Below are positions 42,422 to 51,342 of a DNA stretch of 64,000 bases, piece by piece (within the stretch, counting starts at the first letter, position 1; every line of letters starts with the position of its first letter). The translations under genes were made by a program, and so were the position numbers. The DNA is from UBA4971 sp029551185 (GTDB lineage Bacteria > Bacillota > SHA-98 > UBA4971). Where the stretch lies: assembly GCA_035593725.1 (NCBI GenBank), contig DAOSZN010000002.1, positions 62,001-126,000 on the forward strand, read 5' to 3'. A model generated the notes under the pieces. That model did no database searches. It was not told where the DNA came from and saw only the letters and a program-made list of their open reading frames with translations.

Positions 42422-43239
42422 TGACAATTGCAGGATCCGGAAGAATTAAGTTGATAGCCATTGACATAGATTACACCTTGATTGGCAGCGATCTTACGAT
42501 AAGTGACAGAACAAAGCAGGCTATACATGCTGCCATGGATGCCGGAAGCATGGTCACACTGGCGACCGGACGAATGTTCCGGGCATCAGTGCCTTTCGCG
42601 GAAGAGTTAGACATTGATGCGCCTCTGATAACGTATGACGGCGCCTTGGTGAAAACTGCCAAGACCAAGGAGCTATACTGGCATAAACCAATACCCCTTG
42701 AAGACGCGAAAAAGATCTTGGCGTATCTCAAAGGTCTTGGTTTTCATGTTAATGTTTATGTCAACGATGAAATCTATGTTGAACGTCTGAATGAGGAAGC
42801 TCGTCGTTATATGGCCCATGTTAACGTGGTTGCCAGGCCTGTAGGAAACCTGCTGGAGTTTCTCAATGAGTCCCCGACAAAGCTCTTAATGATGGCGGAA
42901 CCGGAAATTGTTGATAAGATGTTGCCTGAGTTGGAGCAAAGATTCGGGGCCATATCGCACGTAGCGCGCTCTTTGCCCTCATATATCGAGTTTACAGGTA
43001 AAGGAGTCACTAAGGGATCGGCTCTTGCCGAACTATCCAAACGTTTGGGTATTCCGAAGGATCAGGTTATGGCTATAGGTGACAGTGAAAATGACATAAG
43101 CATGCTGTCTTATGCCGGAATCGGCGTGGCTGTAAGTAATGCAGGCGACAAGGTAAAAGAGGCAGCTGATTATGTTGCCGGAGGAATAAGCGGAGACGGG
43201 GTCCGAGAAGCGATATACCGGTTTGTCTTAGATAGTTAA
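42421..43239 (+). CDS. Cof-type HAD-IIB family phosphatase
   Basis: 272 residues. Motif I is AIDIDYTLIG (nucleophile Asp, acid Asp two residues later), with Tyr where the family usually has Gly (DxDGT). Motif IV AIGDSENDISML near 218 and the closing GVAVSNA are normal. C2-type cap between about 85 and 185. Family members dephosphorylate sugar phosphates, FMN, PLP and others. GTG 42421 shares one base with the yvlD stop, so it is coupled to the stress operon. Substrate unknown. Confidence 0.87.
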   Translation: MTIAGSGRIKLIAIDIDYTLIGSDLTISDRTKQAIHAAMDAGSMVTLATGRMFRASVPFAEELDIDAPLITYDGALVKTAKTKELYWHKPIPLEDAKKILAYLKGLGFHVNVYVNDEIYVERLNEEARRYMAHVNVVARPVGNLLEFLNESPTKLLMMAEPEIVDKMLPELEQRFGAISHVARSLPSYIEFTGKGVTKGSALAELSKRLGIPKDQVMAIGDSENDISMLSYAGIGVAVSNAGDKVKEAADYVAGGISGDGVREAIYRFVLDS

Positions 43240-43284
43240 CACTCTTGCTGCCGGATTTGAAGGACTCTCCTGTTACAACGTAGA

Positions 43285-43335
43285 ATCAGGATGGACGGGA
43301 AAGGCTGTAAAATACCGGTCATCCTGATATTTTTT
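43285..43335 (+). terminator. Strong intrinsic terminator ending the stress/HAD operon
   Basis: ATCAGGATG (43285-43293) pairs with CATCCTGAT (43320-43328), extended inward with one bulge, followed by A and six T. It separates this operon from the YhaM-like gene. Confidence 0.8.
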
Positions 43336-43358
43336 GCGCGTTAGGGGTTGGAGGACTT

Positions 43359-44324
43359 ATGCCAAGTAAAGATACAGAATGCAAGGGACAGCGAGTAGCT
43401 GATCTTGAAACAGGACAGGCGGTAAGAAGCGTCTTCATGGCCAAATCCAAGCAACTCGCAGATTTTGCATCAAAGCCGGGCCGTTACTTGACGTTTATGC
43501 TTTTCGACAGAACAGGGGAGATAAAAGCTATTGTGTGGGACGGCAGTGAAAGTGCGTATAATTCATTTGAAGACGGAGATGTAGTGTATGTGGAAGGACA
43601 TGTCACAGAGTACAGGGGCATTCCTCAAATCACAGTCGAGACCGTACATAAGTGCAGGCGCGCTGACTACGATTTGTCTCTCTTTCTTCCCCACACGAGA
43701 CAGGATGTGGATAGGTTGCTCCGGCTGTTTACAGAAAAGGCAAACGCTTTCACAAACGCTTATCTCAAGAATCTGGTTCTGACATTCCTTGAAGACTCGA
43801 AATTCGCTGCAGCGTATATCCAAGCCCCTGCTGCAAAATCCATTCACCATGCTGTTATCGGAGGGTTAATCGAGCACACAGCCAATGTCGTAACTCTTTG
43901 TGAGGTTGTACCCCGACTTTACCCGCTAATCGACACTGAACTCCTGATCGCAGGGGCAATGCTTCATGACATCGGCAAAGTGGTAGAATATACATATGAA
44001 GGGCCTTTTGACTTGAGTGATGAAGGCAAACTCATCGGTCATGTTGTTATCGGGGAACGTATGGTTTCCCAAGCTATAGAAGGGATCCCAAATTTCCCGC
44101 AAAGCCTGGCTCTTAAACTACGTCACATGATTCTAAGTCACCACGGAAAGCTTGAATGGGGTTCCCCGAAGCGTCCGAAGACTCTGGAAGCAATTGCTCT
44201 CCACTTGGCAGATTACCTCGACGCATCCATTGCCCAGTTCGCTGAAATTGTTGAGGGCAGCTCGGATGTTGAAGGCAACTGGAGCTCTTACAATAAGAGA
44301 TTGGAGCGCCAGATTTACCTTTAA
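43359..44324 (+). CDS. yhaM: YhaM-like 3'-5' exoribonuclease (OB fold plus HD domain)
   Basis: 321 residues. An OB-fold nucleic-acid-binding domain (about 20-105, with DRTGEIKAIVWDG) precedes an HD metal-dependent domain: His/Asp in MLHDIGK (near 205-211), further ligands in ILSHHG near 258 and HLADYLD near 283. YhaM/Cbf1 degrades RNA or single-stranded DNA from the 3' end. The length and domain order match YhaM. The start ATG 43359 has GGTTGGAGG upstream. It converges with the PBP gene, 40 bp away. Confidence 0.9.
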   Translation: MPSKDTECKGQRVADLETGQAVRSVFMAKSKQLADFASKPGRYLTFMLFDRTGEIKAIVWDGSESAYNSFEDGDVVYVEGHVTEYRGIPQITVETVHKCRRADYDLSLFLPHTRQDVDRLLRLFTEKANAFTNAYLKNLVLTFLEDSKFAAAYIQAPAAKSIHHAVIGGLIEHTANVVTLCEVVPRLYPLIDTELLIAGAMLHDIGKVVEYTYEGPFDLSDEGKLIGHVVIGERMVSQAIEGIPNFPQSLALKLRHMILSHHGKLEWGSPKRPKTLEAIALHLADYLDASIAQFAEIVEGSSDVEGNWSSYNKRLERQIYL

Positions 44325-44364
44325 TATGTGGTCAATGGGCGGATTTGCCGCAGATTGGCGGAGA

Positions 44365-46386
44365 TTAACGTCCATAGACAGGAAGTTCACTATGCCAAGG
44401 ACATTGATATGTCGGCTGAGTGCCGCTTTTGAACAGCTCCCAGCGTGTGTTGGGGCAAGCAGGTGAAGCCAAACAGCCTGTCTCATGACATATCTCCGCC
44501 CGGACTATTCCACGAGGTGTTTGAAAGGATAAGGCCGGCATGTCGCGAAGCGCGTCTTCGATGAAATCTGTGAATATCGGCCCTGCAGCAGTCGCGCCTG
44601 ATTTTCCTAAAGGGATGCCGGGGTCGTCGTTGCCGATGTACACTGAACATACCAGATCCGGCGTGTATCCTATGAACCACGCGTCTCGGTAGTTCTGTGT
44701 CGATCCTGTTTTCGCAGCCACAGGCCGTGTAAGCCGGGATGAGATGGCGCCTGCAGTCCCCCATTGAGTGACGACTTGTCTTAATATGTCTGTGATGATG
44801 AATGCGGTTCGCGGGTCAAGAACTTGTCTGGTTGTAGTCGGAGCCTTATACAACTCTCTTCCCCACCTGTCCTCAATGGAGTTTATGAATATGGGCTGAA
44901 CCCGCTTGCCCCCGTTTGCGAAAGGCGCAAAAGCCAATGCCATCTCAAAGGGGGTTACTTCCGAGGTCCCGAGGACAAGAGACAAGTTAGGCCCCAGCGG
45001 GCTTGAAATGCCAAGCAGTCTTGCCATCTCAATTCCTTTTTCCGGGCCAAGGATATTCGCAAGTGACACTGATACCACATTACATGAAGTCACCAAGGCT
45101 TCTCTCAGAGTCAGCCATCGAAAATGATACTCGAATTCGCCGTAATCAGTGGGAGTGTAAGGCAGTCTTTGTCTGTAGAATGTTACAGGCTCACAAGGCA
45201 ACACAGATGCAGCGGTAAACCCGTTCTCCAAGGCTGCTGCATAGAAGAACGGCTTGAAGGAAGATCCTGGTTGTCTCAAGGCTTGCATTGCGCGGTTAAA
45301 TTGTGTTTCAGAATAGCTTCTTCCTCCTATGAGAGCCTTAACATGTCCGGATCTCGGGTCCAGCGCCACCAGTGCGCCTTGGGGCTGAATCGGCCGTTTT
45401 GCTTCAGAATCATGGCCTTCTGTTTCGGTTGAGGGCGTAAGAGCGTCAAGCCCCTTTGCGAACGCTCTCTCCGCAGCTTTCTGAAAGTTCATGTCCAGGG
45501 ATGTATGAATCTTCAGGTTTCCTGAGTAAAGCAACATGCCTTCGTCCCCTAGGAGCTTTAAGGCCTCGTCAGTGACATAATCCATGAAATATGGGGCAGC
45601 CCTTGTTTCGCGTCTCCCAAGTCCGACGACGTGGACTGCTTCTTTTGAGGCTTCATCGGCTTCACTTTGAGAGATGTAATTTGTGTCCACCATTCTGTCA
45701 AGGACGGTTTGCCTTCGCCGGATGGCAGCGTTCATATCTCTATAAGGCGAGTAGTAGAAAGGGGCCCTTGTGATGCCTGCAAGCATCGAGGCTTCTGCAA
45801 GGGAAAGATCGGATGCTTGTTTTCCAAAATAGAGCTTTGCGCCTGCTTCAACACCATGGGCTCCGTGTCCCAGATATACCAGATTCAAGTAGCGTTCCAG
45901 GATTTCGTCTTTGGAGAACCTGACTTCCAGGTATAGGGCAAGGACTGCCTCAGCCAACTTCCTCCCGACAGTGCGTGTTGCAGGCAGGTACATGTTTTTC
46001 GCCAGCTGTTGGGTAATCGTGCTTCCTCCTTCAACGATCCGCCCTGCGTGGACATTGCGTATAAGAGCCCTCGTTATTCCAATAGGATCGATCCCAGGGT
46101 GCCGGTAGAAGCGAGAGTCTTCCACAGCAATAAACGCATGACGAAGGTAAGGCGAGATATCAGAGAGGGGCACTTGAATTCTGCTTGGAGCTGCAGTTGA
46201 CGCTATGACTTCGCCATGGATGTCATAGAAAACGCTTTCCCCTCTTACAGCGGGAATAGGATGTATGGATGCAATGAGTGCAATCACAAGGACAGAAGAG
46301 ACAAAAAGGACTATAGCAAAGCGCCACGACCTGGTTGCGCCGTGTTTTTTTCGGTAGCTTCGCGTTTCTCCGGAGCCGGCATTCAT
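44365..46386 (-). CDS. Class A penicillin-binding protein (PBP1A type)
   Basis: 673 residues, the only minus-strand gene recognised. A basic N-terminus and one membrane anchor (about 24-42); GT51 glycosyltransferase with VEDSRFYRHPG near 85-95 and GGSTITQQLAKN near 117; transpeptidase with SSFKP (active Ser in SxxK), SCN near 420 and KTGS near 553. A short C-terminal tail has CHETGCLASPAC and a final Cys, perhaps a metal or disulfide site. It polymerises and cross-links peptidoglycan. Start at complement ATG 46386, where AGGAGGTGG lies 4-5 nt upstream; an earlier ATG at 46404 is possible but lies upstream of that signal. Confidence 0.93.
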   Translation of the reverse strand: MNAGSGETRSYRKKHGATRSWRFAIVLFVSSVLVIALIASIHPIPAVRGESVFYDIHGEVIASTAAPSRIQVPLSDISPYLRHAFIAVEDSRFYRHPGIDPIGITRALIRNVHAGRIVEGGSTITQQLAKNMYLPATRTVGRKLAEAVLALYLEVRFSKDEILERYLNLVYLGHGAHGVEAGAKLYFGKQASDLSLAEASMLAGITRAPFYYSPYRDMNAAIRRRQTVLDRMVDTNYISQSEADEASKEAVHVVGLGRRETRAAPYFMDYVTDEALKLLGDEGMLLYSGNLKIHTSLDMNFQKAAERAFAKGLDALTPSTETEGHDSEAKRPIQPQGALVALDPRSGHVKALIGGRSYSETQFNRAMQALRQPGSSFKPFFYAAALENGFTAASVLPCEPVTFYRQRLPYTPTDYGEFEYHFRWLTLREALVTSCNVVSVSLANILGPEKGIEMARLLGISSPLGPNLSLVLGTSEVTPFEMALAFAPFANGGKRVQPIFINSIEDRWGRELYKAPTTTRQVLDPRTAFIITDILRQVVTQWGTAGAISSRLTRPVAAKTGSTQNYRDAWFIGYTPDLVCSVYIGNDDPGIPLGKSGATAAGPIFTDFIEDALRDMPALSFQTPRGIVRAEICHETGCLASPACPNTRWELFKSGTQPTYQCPWHSELPVYGR

Positions 46387-46571
46387 CTTGCCACCTCCTG
46401 CCATATGCGGAAAGGGTCAGGATTTCCATGACGAAGGCTGTGTACGCATGTCCTGGACGTTTATCCGGTTGTAGTATGTCCCTATAAGGCTTTCGGGGAG
46501 GATAATACAAAGAGACAGAGAATATTATTTAGGTTAAGAATTACATGCCGGTCAGAGGAGGAGACGTCAAC

Positions 46572-47777
46572 GTGGTCAATATCGAACTCATAAAGGAACT
46601 CTGCCAAAAGACAGAATCAAAAATCGTCATGGTAGTTGTAGATGGCATAGGAGGGCTGCCCTATCCCGGTATTGGGCGTAGCGCTTTGGAAGAGGCGGCT
46701 ACCCCGAACCTGGATAACCTGGCAGCTGCATCCAGCTGTGGTTTAGTGGAACCTGTAGCTCTCGGCATTACACCTGGAAGCGGGCCTTCGCATCTGGCTT
46801 TGTTTGGATATGACCCACTGAAGCATGAGATAGGCAGAGGGGTTCTTGAGGCACTGGGGGTAGGGCTGAAACTAGGGCCTTCTGATGTCGCAGCCAGGGG
46901 GAATTTCTGCACAGTGGATGAGTTCGGTATTATTACTGACAGGCGAGCGGGAAGGATCCCTACCGAAGAGAACAGGCGACTGATTGAAGGCCTTCGTTCA
47001 ATTTCTGTAGAAGGCATTGAAGTCATTCTTGAACCCGGGAAGTTTCATCGTTTTGTTGCAGTATTCCGAGGGCAGGGACTATCCGGTGACATAGAGGACA
47101 CTGATCCTCAGCATGTCGGGGAGAGGCCTAAGGATGCAGTTCCGCGCAGTCCTCAGGCAGCTGACACTGCAAACCTTATAAATCAATGGATTGCAAAGGT
47201 GAGAAAAGCGCTGAAGGAAGAGTATCCTGCAAATATGGTGTTGCTGCGTGGTTTTGCCGGCCTTCCGGAGATACCCACTATGTCCCAGGCGTTTAAGTTG
47301 ACCCCTGCTGCTATAGCCAGCTATCCTATGTACCGTGGTTTGGCCAGGCTGGTAGGCATGGAAATTCTGGAAACCGGATTGACCATCAAAGACGAAGTGG
47401 AGACGCTGAAGACTCACTTTGATGATTATGATTTCTTCTACGTTCATGTGAAAGATACAGACAGTTCCGGCGAAGATGGCGATTTTGCGCGTAAGGTTCA
47501 AGTGATCGAGGAGTTTGACAGTTTTGTTCCTTCAATCCTTGACTTAGAACCTGATGTCCTCATTGTTACCGGCGACCATTCCACTCCGGCAAAACTGAAA
47601 GGCCATAGTTGGCATCCAGTGCCGTTTCTCATTCATTCTCAGTGGGTAAGACCGGAGGGAGTCAAGGAGTTTGGCGAGTCCATGTGCGCCAACGGGAATC
47701 TCGGGGTTTTCCCTTCTCTTGGGGCTCTGCCCCTCGCGCTTGCAAATGCGCTGAAATTAGGCAAATTCGGGGCCTAG
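46572..47777 (+). CDS. apgM: Archaeal-type cofactor-independent phosphoglycerate mutase (ApgM)
   Basis: 401 residues. Alkaline-phosphatase superfamily: VVVDGIGGLP near 20-29 (first metal Asp), TPGSGPSHLALFGYDP near 65-80 (Ser nucleophile region), HVKDTDSSGEDGD near 300-312 and VTGDHSTPAKLKGHSWHP near 335-352 supplying further metal ligands. It interconverts 3- and 2-phosphoglycerate. The archaeal form is found in a minority of bacteria, including some anaerobic Bacillota. GTG 46572 follows AGAGGAGGAG. It is divergent from the PBP gene. Confidence 0.9.
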   Translation: MVNIELIKELCQKTESKIVMVVVDGIGGLPYPGIGRSALEEAATPNLDNLAAASSCGLVEPVALGITPGSGPSHLALFGYDPLKHEIGRGVLEALGVGLKLGPSDVAARGNFCTVDEFGIITDRRAGRIPTEENRRLIEGLRSISVEGIEVILEPGKFHRFVAVFRGQGLSGDIEDTDPQHVGERPKDAVPRSPQAADTANLINQWIAKVRKALKEEYPANMVLLRGFAGLPEIPTMSQAFKLTPAAIASYPMYRGLARLVGMEILETGLTIKDEVETLKTHFDDYDFFYVHVKDTDSSGEDGDFARKVQVIEEFDSFVPSILDLEPDVLIVTGDHSTPAKLKGHSWHPVPFLIHSQWVRPEGVKEFGESMCANGNLGVFPSLGALPLALANALKLGKFGA

Positions 47778-47827
47778 AATCTTTCCCGAAAAATGGCGTC
47801 TCGCTCGATGATAATGAATTCTCAACC

Positions 47828-47856
47828 TTGCATCAGATTCCATTAATGTATAGTAT
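47828..47856 (+). promoter_or_regulatory. Candidate promoter for cdaA
   Basis: TTGCAT (47828-47833), 17 bp, TAGTAT (47851-47856) in an AT-rich stretch 48 bp before the cdaA start. The -10 match is modest. Confidence 0.35.
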
Positions 47857-47903
47857 ATATTTGTGATAGAGGCTGCGTACGGATGGATCCAAGGGGGAGG
47901 CAC

Positions 47904-48755
47904 ATGCGGTTTGATTTCACTATGGCGAGGTTTGCTGAAAGCCTGGCCAAAGTAAATGCGATGAATGCGATTCGCTCCATAGTCGATATTCTTATTGTTG
48001 CCTATGTCATCTATAAGCTCTTGGTAATCATCAGGGGAACAAGAGCTGTGTCCCTCCTCAAGGGCATTGCTGTTATCTTTATCGCTACCATGATCAGTGA
48101 TTTGCTTGACTTGCGCACAGTAAACTGGCTATTGCAAAAAACAATCACTATGCTGTTTGTTGCTCTGCCAATAGTGTTTTTGCCTGAACTCAGAAGAGCC
48201 TTGGAGCAGATAGGCCGCGGCGGCATATTCACAGGGCCATTGGGACTTTTGGAAAAAGAGGACACAATGCTCCTGATTTCCAACATCGTCAAAGCAGCGA
48301 CAGTGATGGCCAGAGATAAGATCGGCGCCCTTATTGTCATTGAACGTGACACAGGTATCGCTGAACTGATGGAGACCGGCACAAAAATTGACGCTGTGGT
48401 TTCAGCGGAGCTCCTTATTAACATATTCATGCCTAACTCACCGCTGCATGACGGCGCCACCATCATTCGCGGCAGCAGGATAATGGCTGCAGGCTGTTAC
48501 CTTCCTCTGTCTGAGAATCCCAATATCAGCAAGAGACTTGGGACCAGACACCGTGCAGCGTTGGGCTTGTCAGAGCAGTCTGACGCTGTGTCCATAGTGG
48601 TTTCGGAAGAAACCGGAGTCATATCGATAGCATGCAGCGGGAAGTTAATGCGTTATCTTGATGAAAGCGCTCTGAAGGAGAAACTTGTAGAGCTACTCAA
48701 TGGAAGCAAGCTCAGACAAGGGATTCCTGCCTGGTTAAGGGGGCACGTCATGTGA
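47904..48755 (+). CDS. cdaA: Diadenylate cyclase CdaA
   Basis: 283 residues. Three membrane segments (about 20-85) followed by a coiled region and the DAC domain with the active motifs PLHDGA near 180 and RHRAALG near 213. It makes c-di-AMP from two ATP and is the main such enzyme in Bacillota, controlling potassium transport and osmotic balance. ATG 47904 is preferred with AGGGGGAGG immediately upstream; ATG 47883 is an alternative. Overlaps cdaR by 4 nt, with glmM following: the conserved cdaA-cdaR-glmM operon. Confidence 0.96.
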   Translation: MRFDFTMARFAESLAKVNAMNAIRSIVDILIVAYVIYKLLVIIRGTRAVSLLKGIAVIFIATMISDLLDLRTVNWLLQKTITMLFVALPIVFLPELRRALEQIGRGGIFTGPLGLLEKEDTMLLISNIVKAATVMARDKIGALIVIERDTGIAELMETGTKIDAVVSAELLINIFMPNSPLHDGATIIRGSRIMAAGCYLPLSENPNISKRLGTRHRAALGLSEQSDAVSIVVSEETGVISIACSGKLMRYLDESALKEKLVELLNGSKLRQGIPAWLRGHVM

Positions 48756-49501
48756 AACTGCATGTCCCTCAAGAGCTCTACCTTAAAATAGCAGCTGTTT
48801 TTCTGGCGGTTGTCGTATGGTTTGTGGCAGGCGCGGATATCAATAAAAGCCAGACAGATACTGTCGAACGGTTTATTACGGCAGGTGTAGAGGTGGTCGG
48901 CGCGCCGTCTGAATTCACTGTTGAGACTAGGCCGAGAGAAGTGGAGGTTCGAGTGCGCGGGCAGAAGCATCTGGTGGAACCGCTGGATGGCGGAAAAGTG
49001 CGAGCGAGTGTATCTGTGGCCGGGCGCGGTGAAGGGGAATATGCTGCAAGGGTTCAGGTATCAGCTCCTGAAGGCATCCAGGTAGTTGAGATTATTCCGG
49101 AATCAATAGGTGTAAAGATGGATGCTATTGTCAGTGAAGATTTCCCGGTCCGGGTGGCGATAATAGGATATCCCGGAGAAGAGAGCGTTCCTCTGGAACC
49201 GGAGTGGTCGCCTAGATTTGTTACCGTTATCGGGCCGAGGAGCCAGGTGGAATCGATAGAGGAAGTCTTGGCTCAGATTGACGTGTCAGGTATCACGTCT
49301 GCTATTTCCAGGAATGTTAAAGTGAATCCGCAAGACGCAGGAGGCAATATTGTAGCGGATTTGAATATTCAACCGCAAACCGTTAGTGTTTTTGTGCCTA
49401 TTGGCAAGATACCGAAGGCTCTGCCGGACGCAAAGGAGTCTTACAAGGCGCAGCAGGAGTCAGTTGAGAATGGTGACGGATTGGGGCAGCTGCCTGACTA
49501 A
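48752..49501 (+). CDS. cdaR: CdaA regulator CdaR (YbbR domains)
   Basis: 249 residues. One N-terminal membrane anchor (about 8-26) and two or so YbbR repeats outside the membrane (about 35-110 and 125-210). CdaR modulates CdaA activity. GTG 48752 overlaps the cdaA stop. The family often has three or four YbbR repeats, so this is a shorter version. Its acidic C-terminal tail (QQESVENGDG) is not conserved-looking. Confidence 0.9.
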   Translation: MKLHVPQELYLKIAAVFLAVVVWFVAGADINKSQTDTVERFITAGVEVVGAPSEFTVETRPREVEVRVRGQKHLVEPLDGGKVRASVSVAGRGEGEYAARVQVSAPEGIQVVEIIPESIGVKMDAIVSEDFPVRVAIIGYPGEESVPLEPEWSPRFVTVIGPRSQVESIEEVLAQIDVSGITSAISRNVKVNPQDAGGNIVADLNIQPQTVSVFVPIGKIPKALPDAKESYKAQQESVENGDGLGQLPD

Positions 49502-49547
49502 ACCCATGATTATTCAAGATTGTCATACTTATCAGGAGGAGCCGAAT

Positions 49548-50918
49548 ATGGGGAGATTGTTTGGGACTGATGGGGTAAGAGGGATTGCCAATACATTTCT
49601 CTCGCCTGAGTTAGCGTTTGCTTTGGGTCGGGTCGGAGCTGGAATCATCGCAAGGAGGCTTGGGACGCGACCTACGGTAATTGTGGGACGTGATACGCGG
49701 CTCTCCGGGGATATGTTAGAAGCTGCAGTGGTTTCGGGAATAGCGTCAGTCGGGGGACATGCGGTGAACATCGGCGTAATCCCTACCCCGGGAGTGGCGT
49801 TCCTTGTCAGAGACCTAAAGGCGCATGCAGGCATCATCATCTCAGCCTCTCATAATCTCATGGAGTATAACGGAATAAAATTCATCTCCGGCGACGGGTT
49901 TAAGCTTTCAGATAAAGAAGAGCTGGATATAGAAAAATGCATCAGTTTTGATGAACGAGGCATGTTGTGCCTTAATACTTATGATGACTTTCCCAGGCCG
50001 GCGGGGAGTGATGTCGGAAGGGTTTCCTATCTCCAAGACGCGGGAGAAAGATATATAAGGCATGTCAAAAGCACAGTTAACGTTACCCTTGAAGGGTTAA
50101 AAGCAGTCGTGGATTGCGCGAACGGCGCAGCGTCATCATATACTCCGCGTCTGCTTAAAGATCTCGGCGCGCATGTAATAGCAATAAATGACAAACCTGA
50201 CGGAACCAATATCAATGCAAGATGTGGATCCACTTATCCCCAGGTTTTGGCGGAACTCGTGGTTGAAAAAGGAGCGGATCTGGGACTCGCCCATGACGGC
50301 GATGCTGATAGGTTGATTGCGGTTGACGAGAAGGGCAATATAGTCAACGGAGATCACATTATGGCCATTTGCGGCCTGGATTTGCTGCGAAGGGGGATGC
50401 TTCCGCACAATACTATAGTCGCTACCGTCTACAGCAACTTAGGATTGTCTAAGACCTTTGCCCGTGAAGGCGGTAGGGTTGTCATCACTCAAAACGGTGA
50501 CAGGTATGTCCTGGAAGAAATGAGGAAGCTAGGTGTCATTCTAGGCGGGGAACAGTCAGGACACATAATCTTCCTTGACCATAACACCACAGGGGATGGG
50601 ATCATTACCGCGCTTGCCCTTCTGTCAGTCATTCGCAGGACAGGCGCAAGGCTGTCGGAATTAGCTTCATGGATGGAAGCCTACCCGCAAGTTCTTATGA
50701 ATGTCAGGGTCAGAAATAAGCAAGCCTTGTCTTCGAATTTCGCAGTAAGTCAGTCTATTAGGCGGGCTGAGACATTGCTCGGCAAAGACGGACGAATGTT
50801 CGTGCGTTCTTCAGGGACGGAGCCTTTGGTTCGCGTCTTAGGCGAAGGCCCCGATGAATCTTTAGTGAAAGCCGCTGTATCTGAGGTAGCAAAGGTAATA
50901 CGGGAAGAGTTAGGCTAG
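49548..50918 (+). CDS. glmM: Phosphoglucosamine mutase
   Basis: 456 residues. The phosphoserine loop has Ser101 in ISASHN, magnesium loop DGDADR near 247, sugar-binding GEQSGHI near 332 and phosphate-binding RSSGTEP near 420. It converts glucosamine-6-P to glucosamine-1-P for UDP-GlcNAc. Position 104, after ASHN, is Leu where Pro is nearly invariant, and EYNG replaces the usual (E/Y)DNG. All other motifs are intact, so activity is still expected. ATG 49548 follows AGGAGG. Confidence 0.95.
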   Translation: MGRLFGTDGVRGIANTFLSPELAFALGRVGAGIIARRLGTRPTVIVGRDTRLSGDMLEAAVVSGIASVGGHAVNIGVIPTPGVAFLVRDLKAHAGIIISASHNLMEYNGIKFISGDGFKLSDKEELDIEKCISFDERGMLCLNTYDDFPRPAGSDVGRVSYLQDAGERYIRHVKSTVNVTLEGLKAVVDCANGAASSYTPRLLKDLGAHVIAINDKPDGTNINARCGSTYPQVLAELVVEKGADLGLAHDGDADRLIAVDEKGNIVNGDHIMAICGLDLLRRGMLPHNTIVATVYSNLGLSKTFAREGGRVVITQNGDRYVLEEMRKLGVILGGEQSGHIIFLDHNTTGDGIITALALLSVIRRTGARLSELASWMEAYPQVLMNVRVRNKQALSSNFAVSQSIRRAETLLGKDGRMFVRSSGTEPLVRVLGEGPDESLVKAAVSEVAKVIREELG

Positions 50919-50928
50919 GTGTTTTGAC

Positions 50929-51342
50929 TTGATAGGCTCTCAGCTGCATATAATCGGTATCGGAGTGGACATTATCGAAGTCGGTAGGATTCGCGAGTTG
51001 ATGGAGCGTAAAGGTGCGAGGCTCCGCGGGCGGGTGTTCACTGATATTGAGATGGATGCTGCAGAGGGAGGACACTATGAGAAACTAGCCGGCAGGTTTG
51101 CGGCGAAGGAGGCTGTATCCAAAGCGCTGGGCCAGGGGATATCCGGAATCGGGTGGAATGAGATTGAGATTTTAAACGAACCTTCCGGAAAGCCTTATGT
51201 GCGCTTACTGGGTCGGGCTGAAGAACTTGCCAGGGCGCGGGGTGCAAAAGCTGTTTTTATAAGTATGTCCCATACTGACACTCTTGCCATAGCTTTTGCA
51301 GTCGCTGTCGGAGGTGAAAACCTTGAGAGTTGTAACAGCTGA
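50929..51342 (+). CDS. acpS: Holo-[acyl-carrier-protein] synthase
   Basis: 137 residues. GIGVDIIEVGRI near 8-19 contains the metal Asp, and KLAGRFAAKEAVSKALG near 50-66 the catalytic Glu and Lys. It transfers phosphopantetheine from CoA to ACP. TTG 50929 lies 11 bp after glmM, with TAGGTG upstream. The end overlaps nnr by 20 bp. acpS-nnr-alr is a common order in Bacillota. Confidence 0.95.
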   Translation: MIGSQLHIIGIGVDIIEVGRIRELMERKGARLRGRVFTDIEMDAAEGGHYEKLAGRFAAKEAVSKALGQGISGIGWNEIEILNEPSGKPYVRLLGRAEELARARGAKAVFISMSHTDTLAIAFAVAVGGENLESCNS

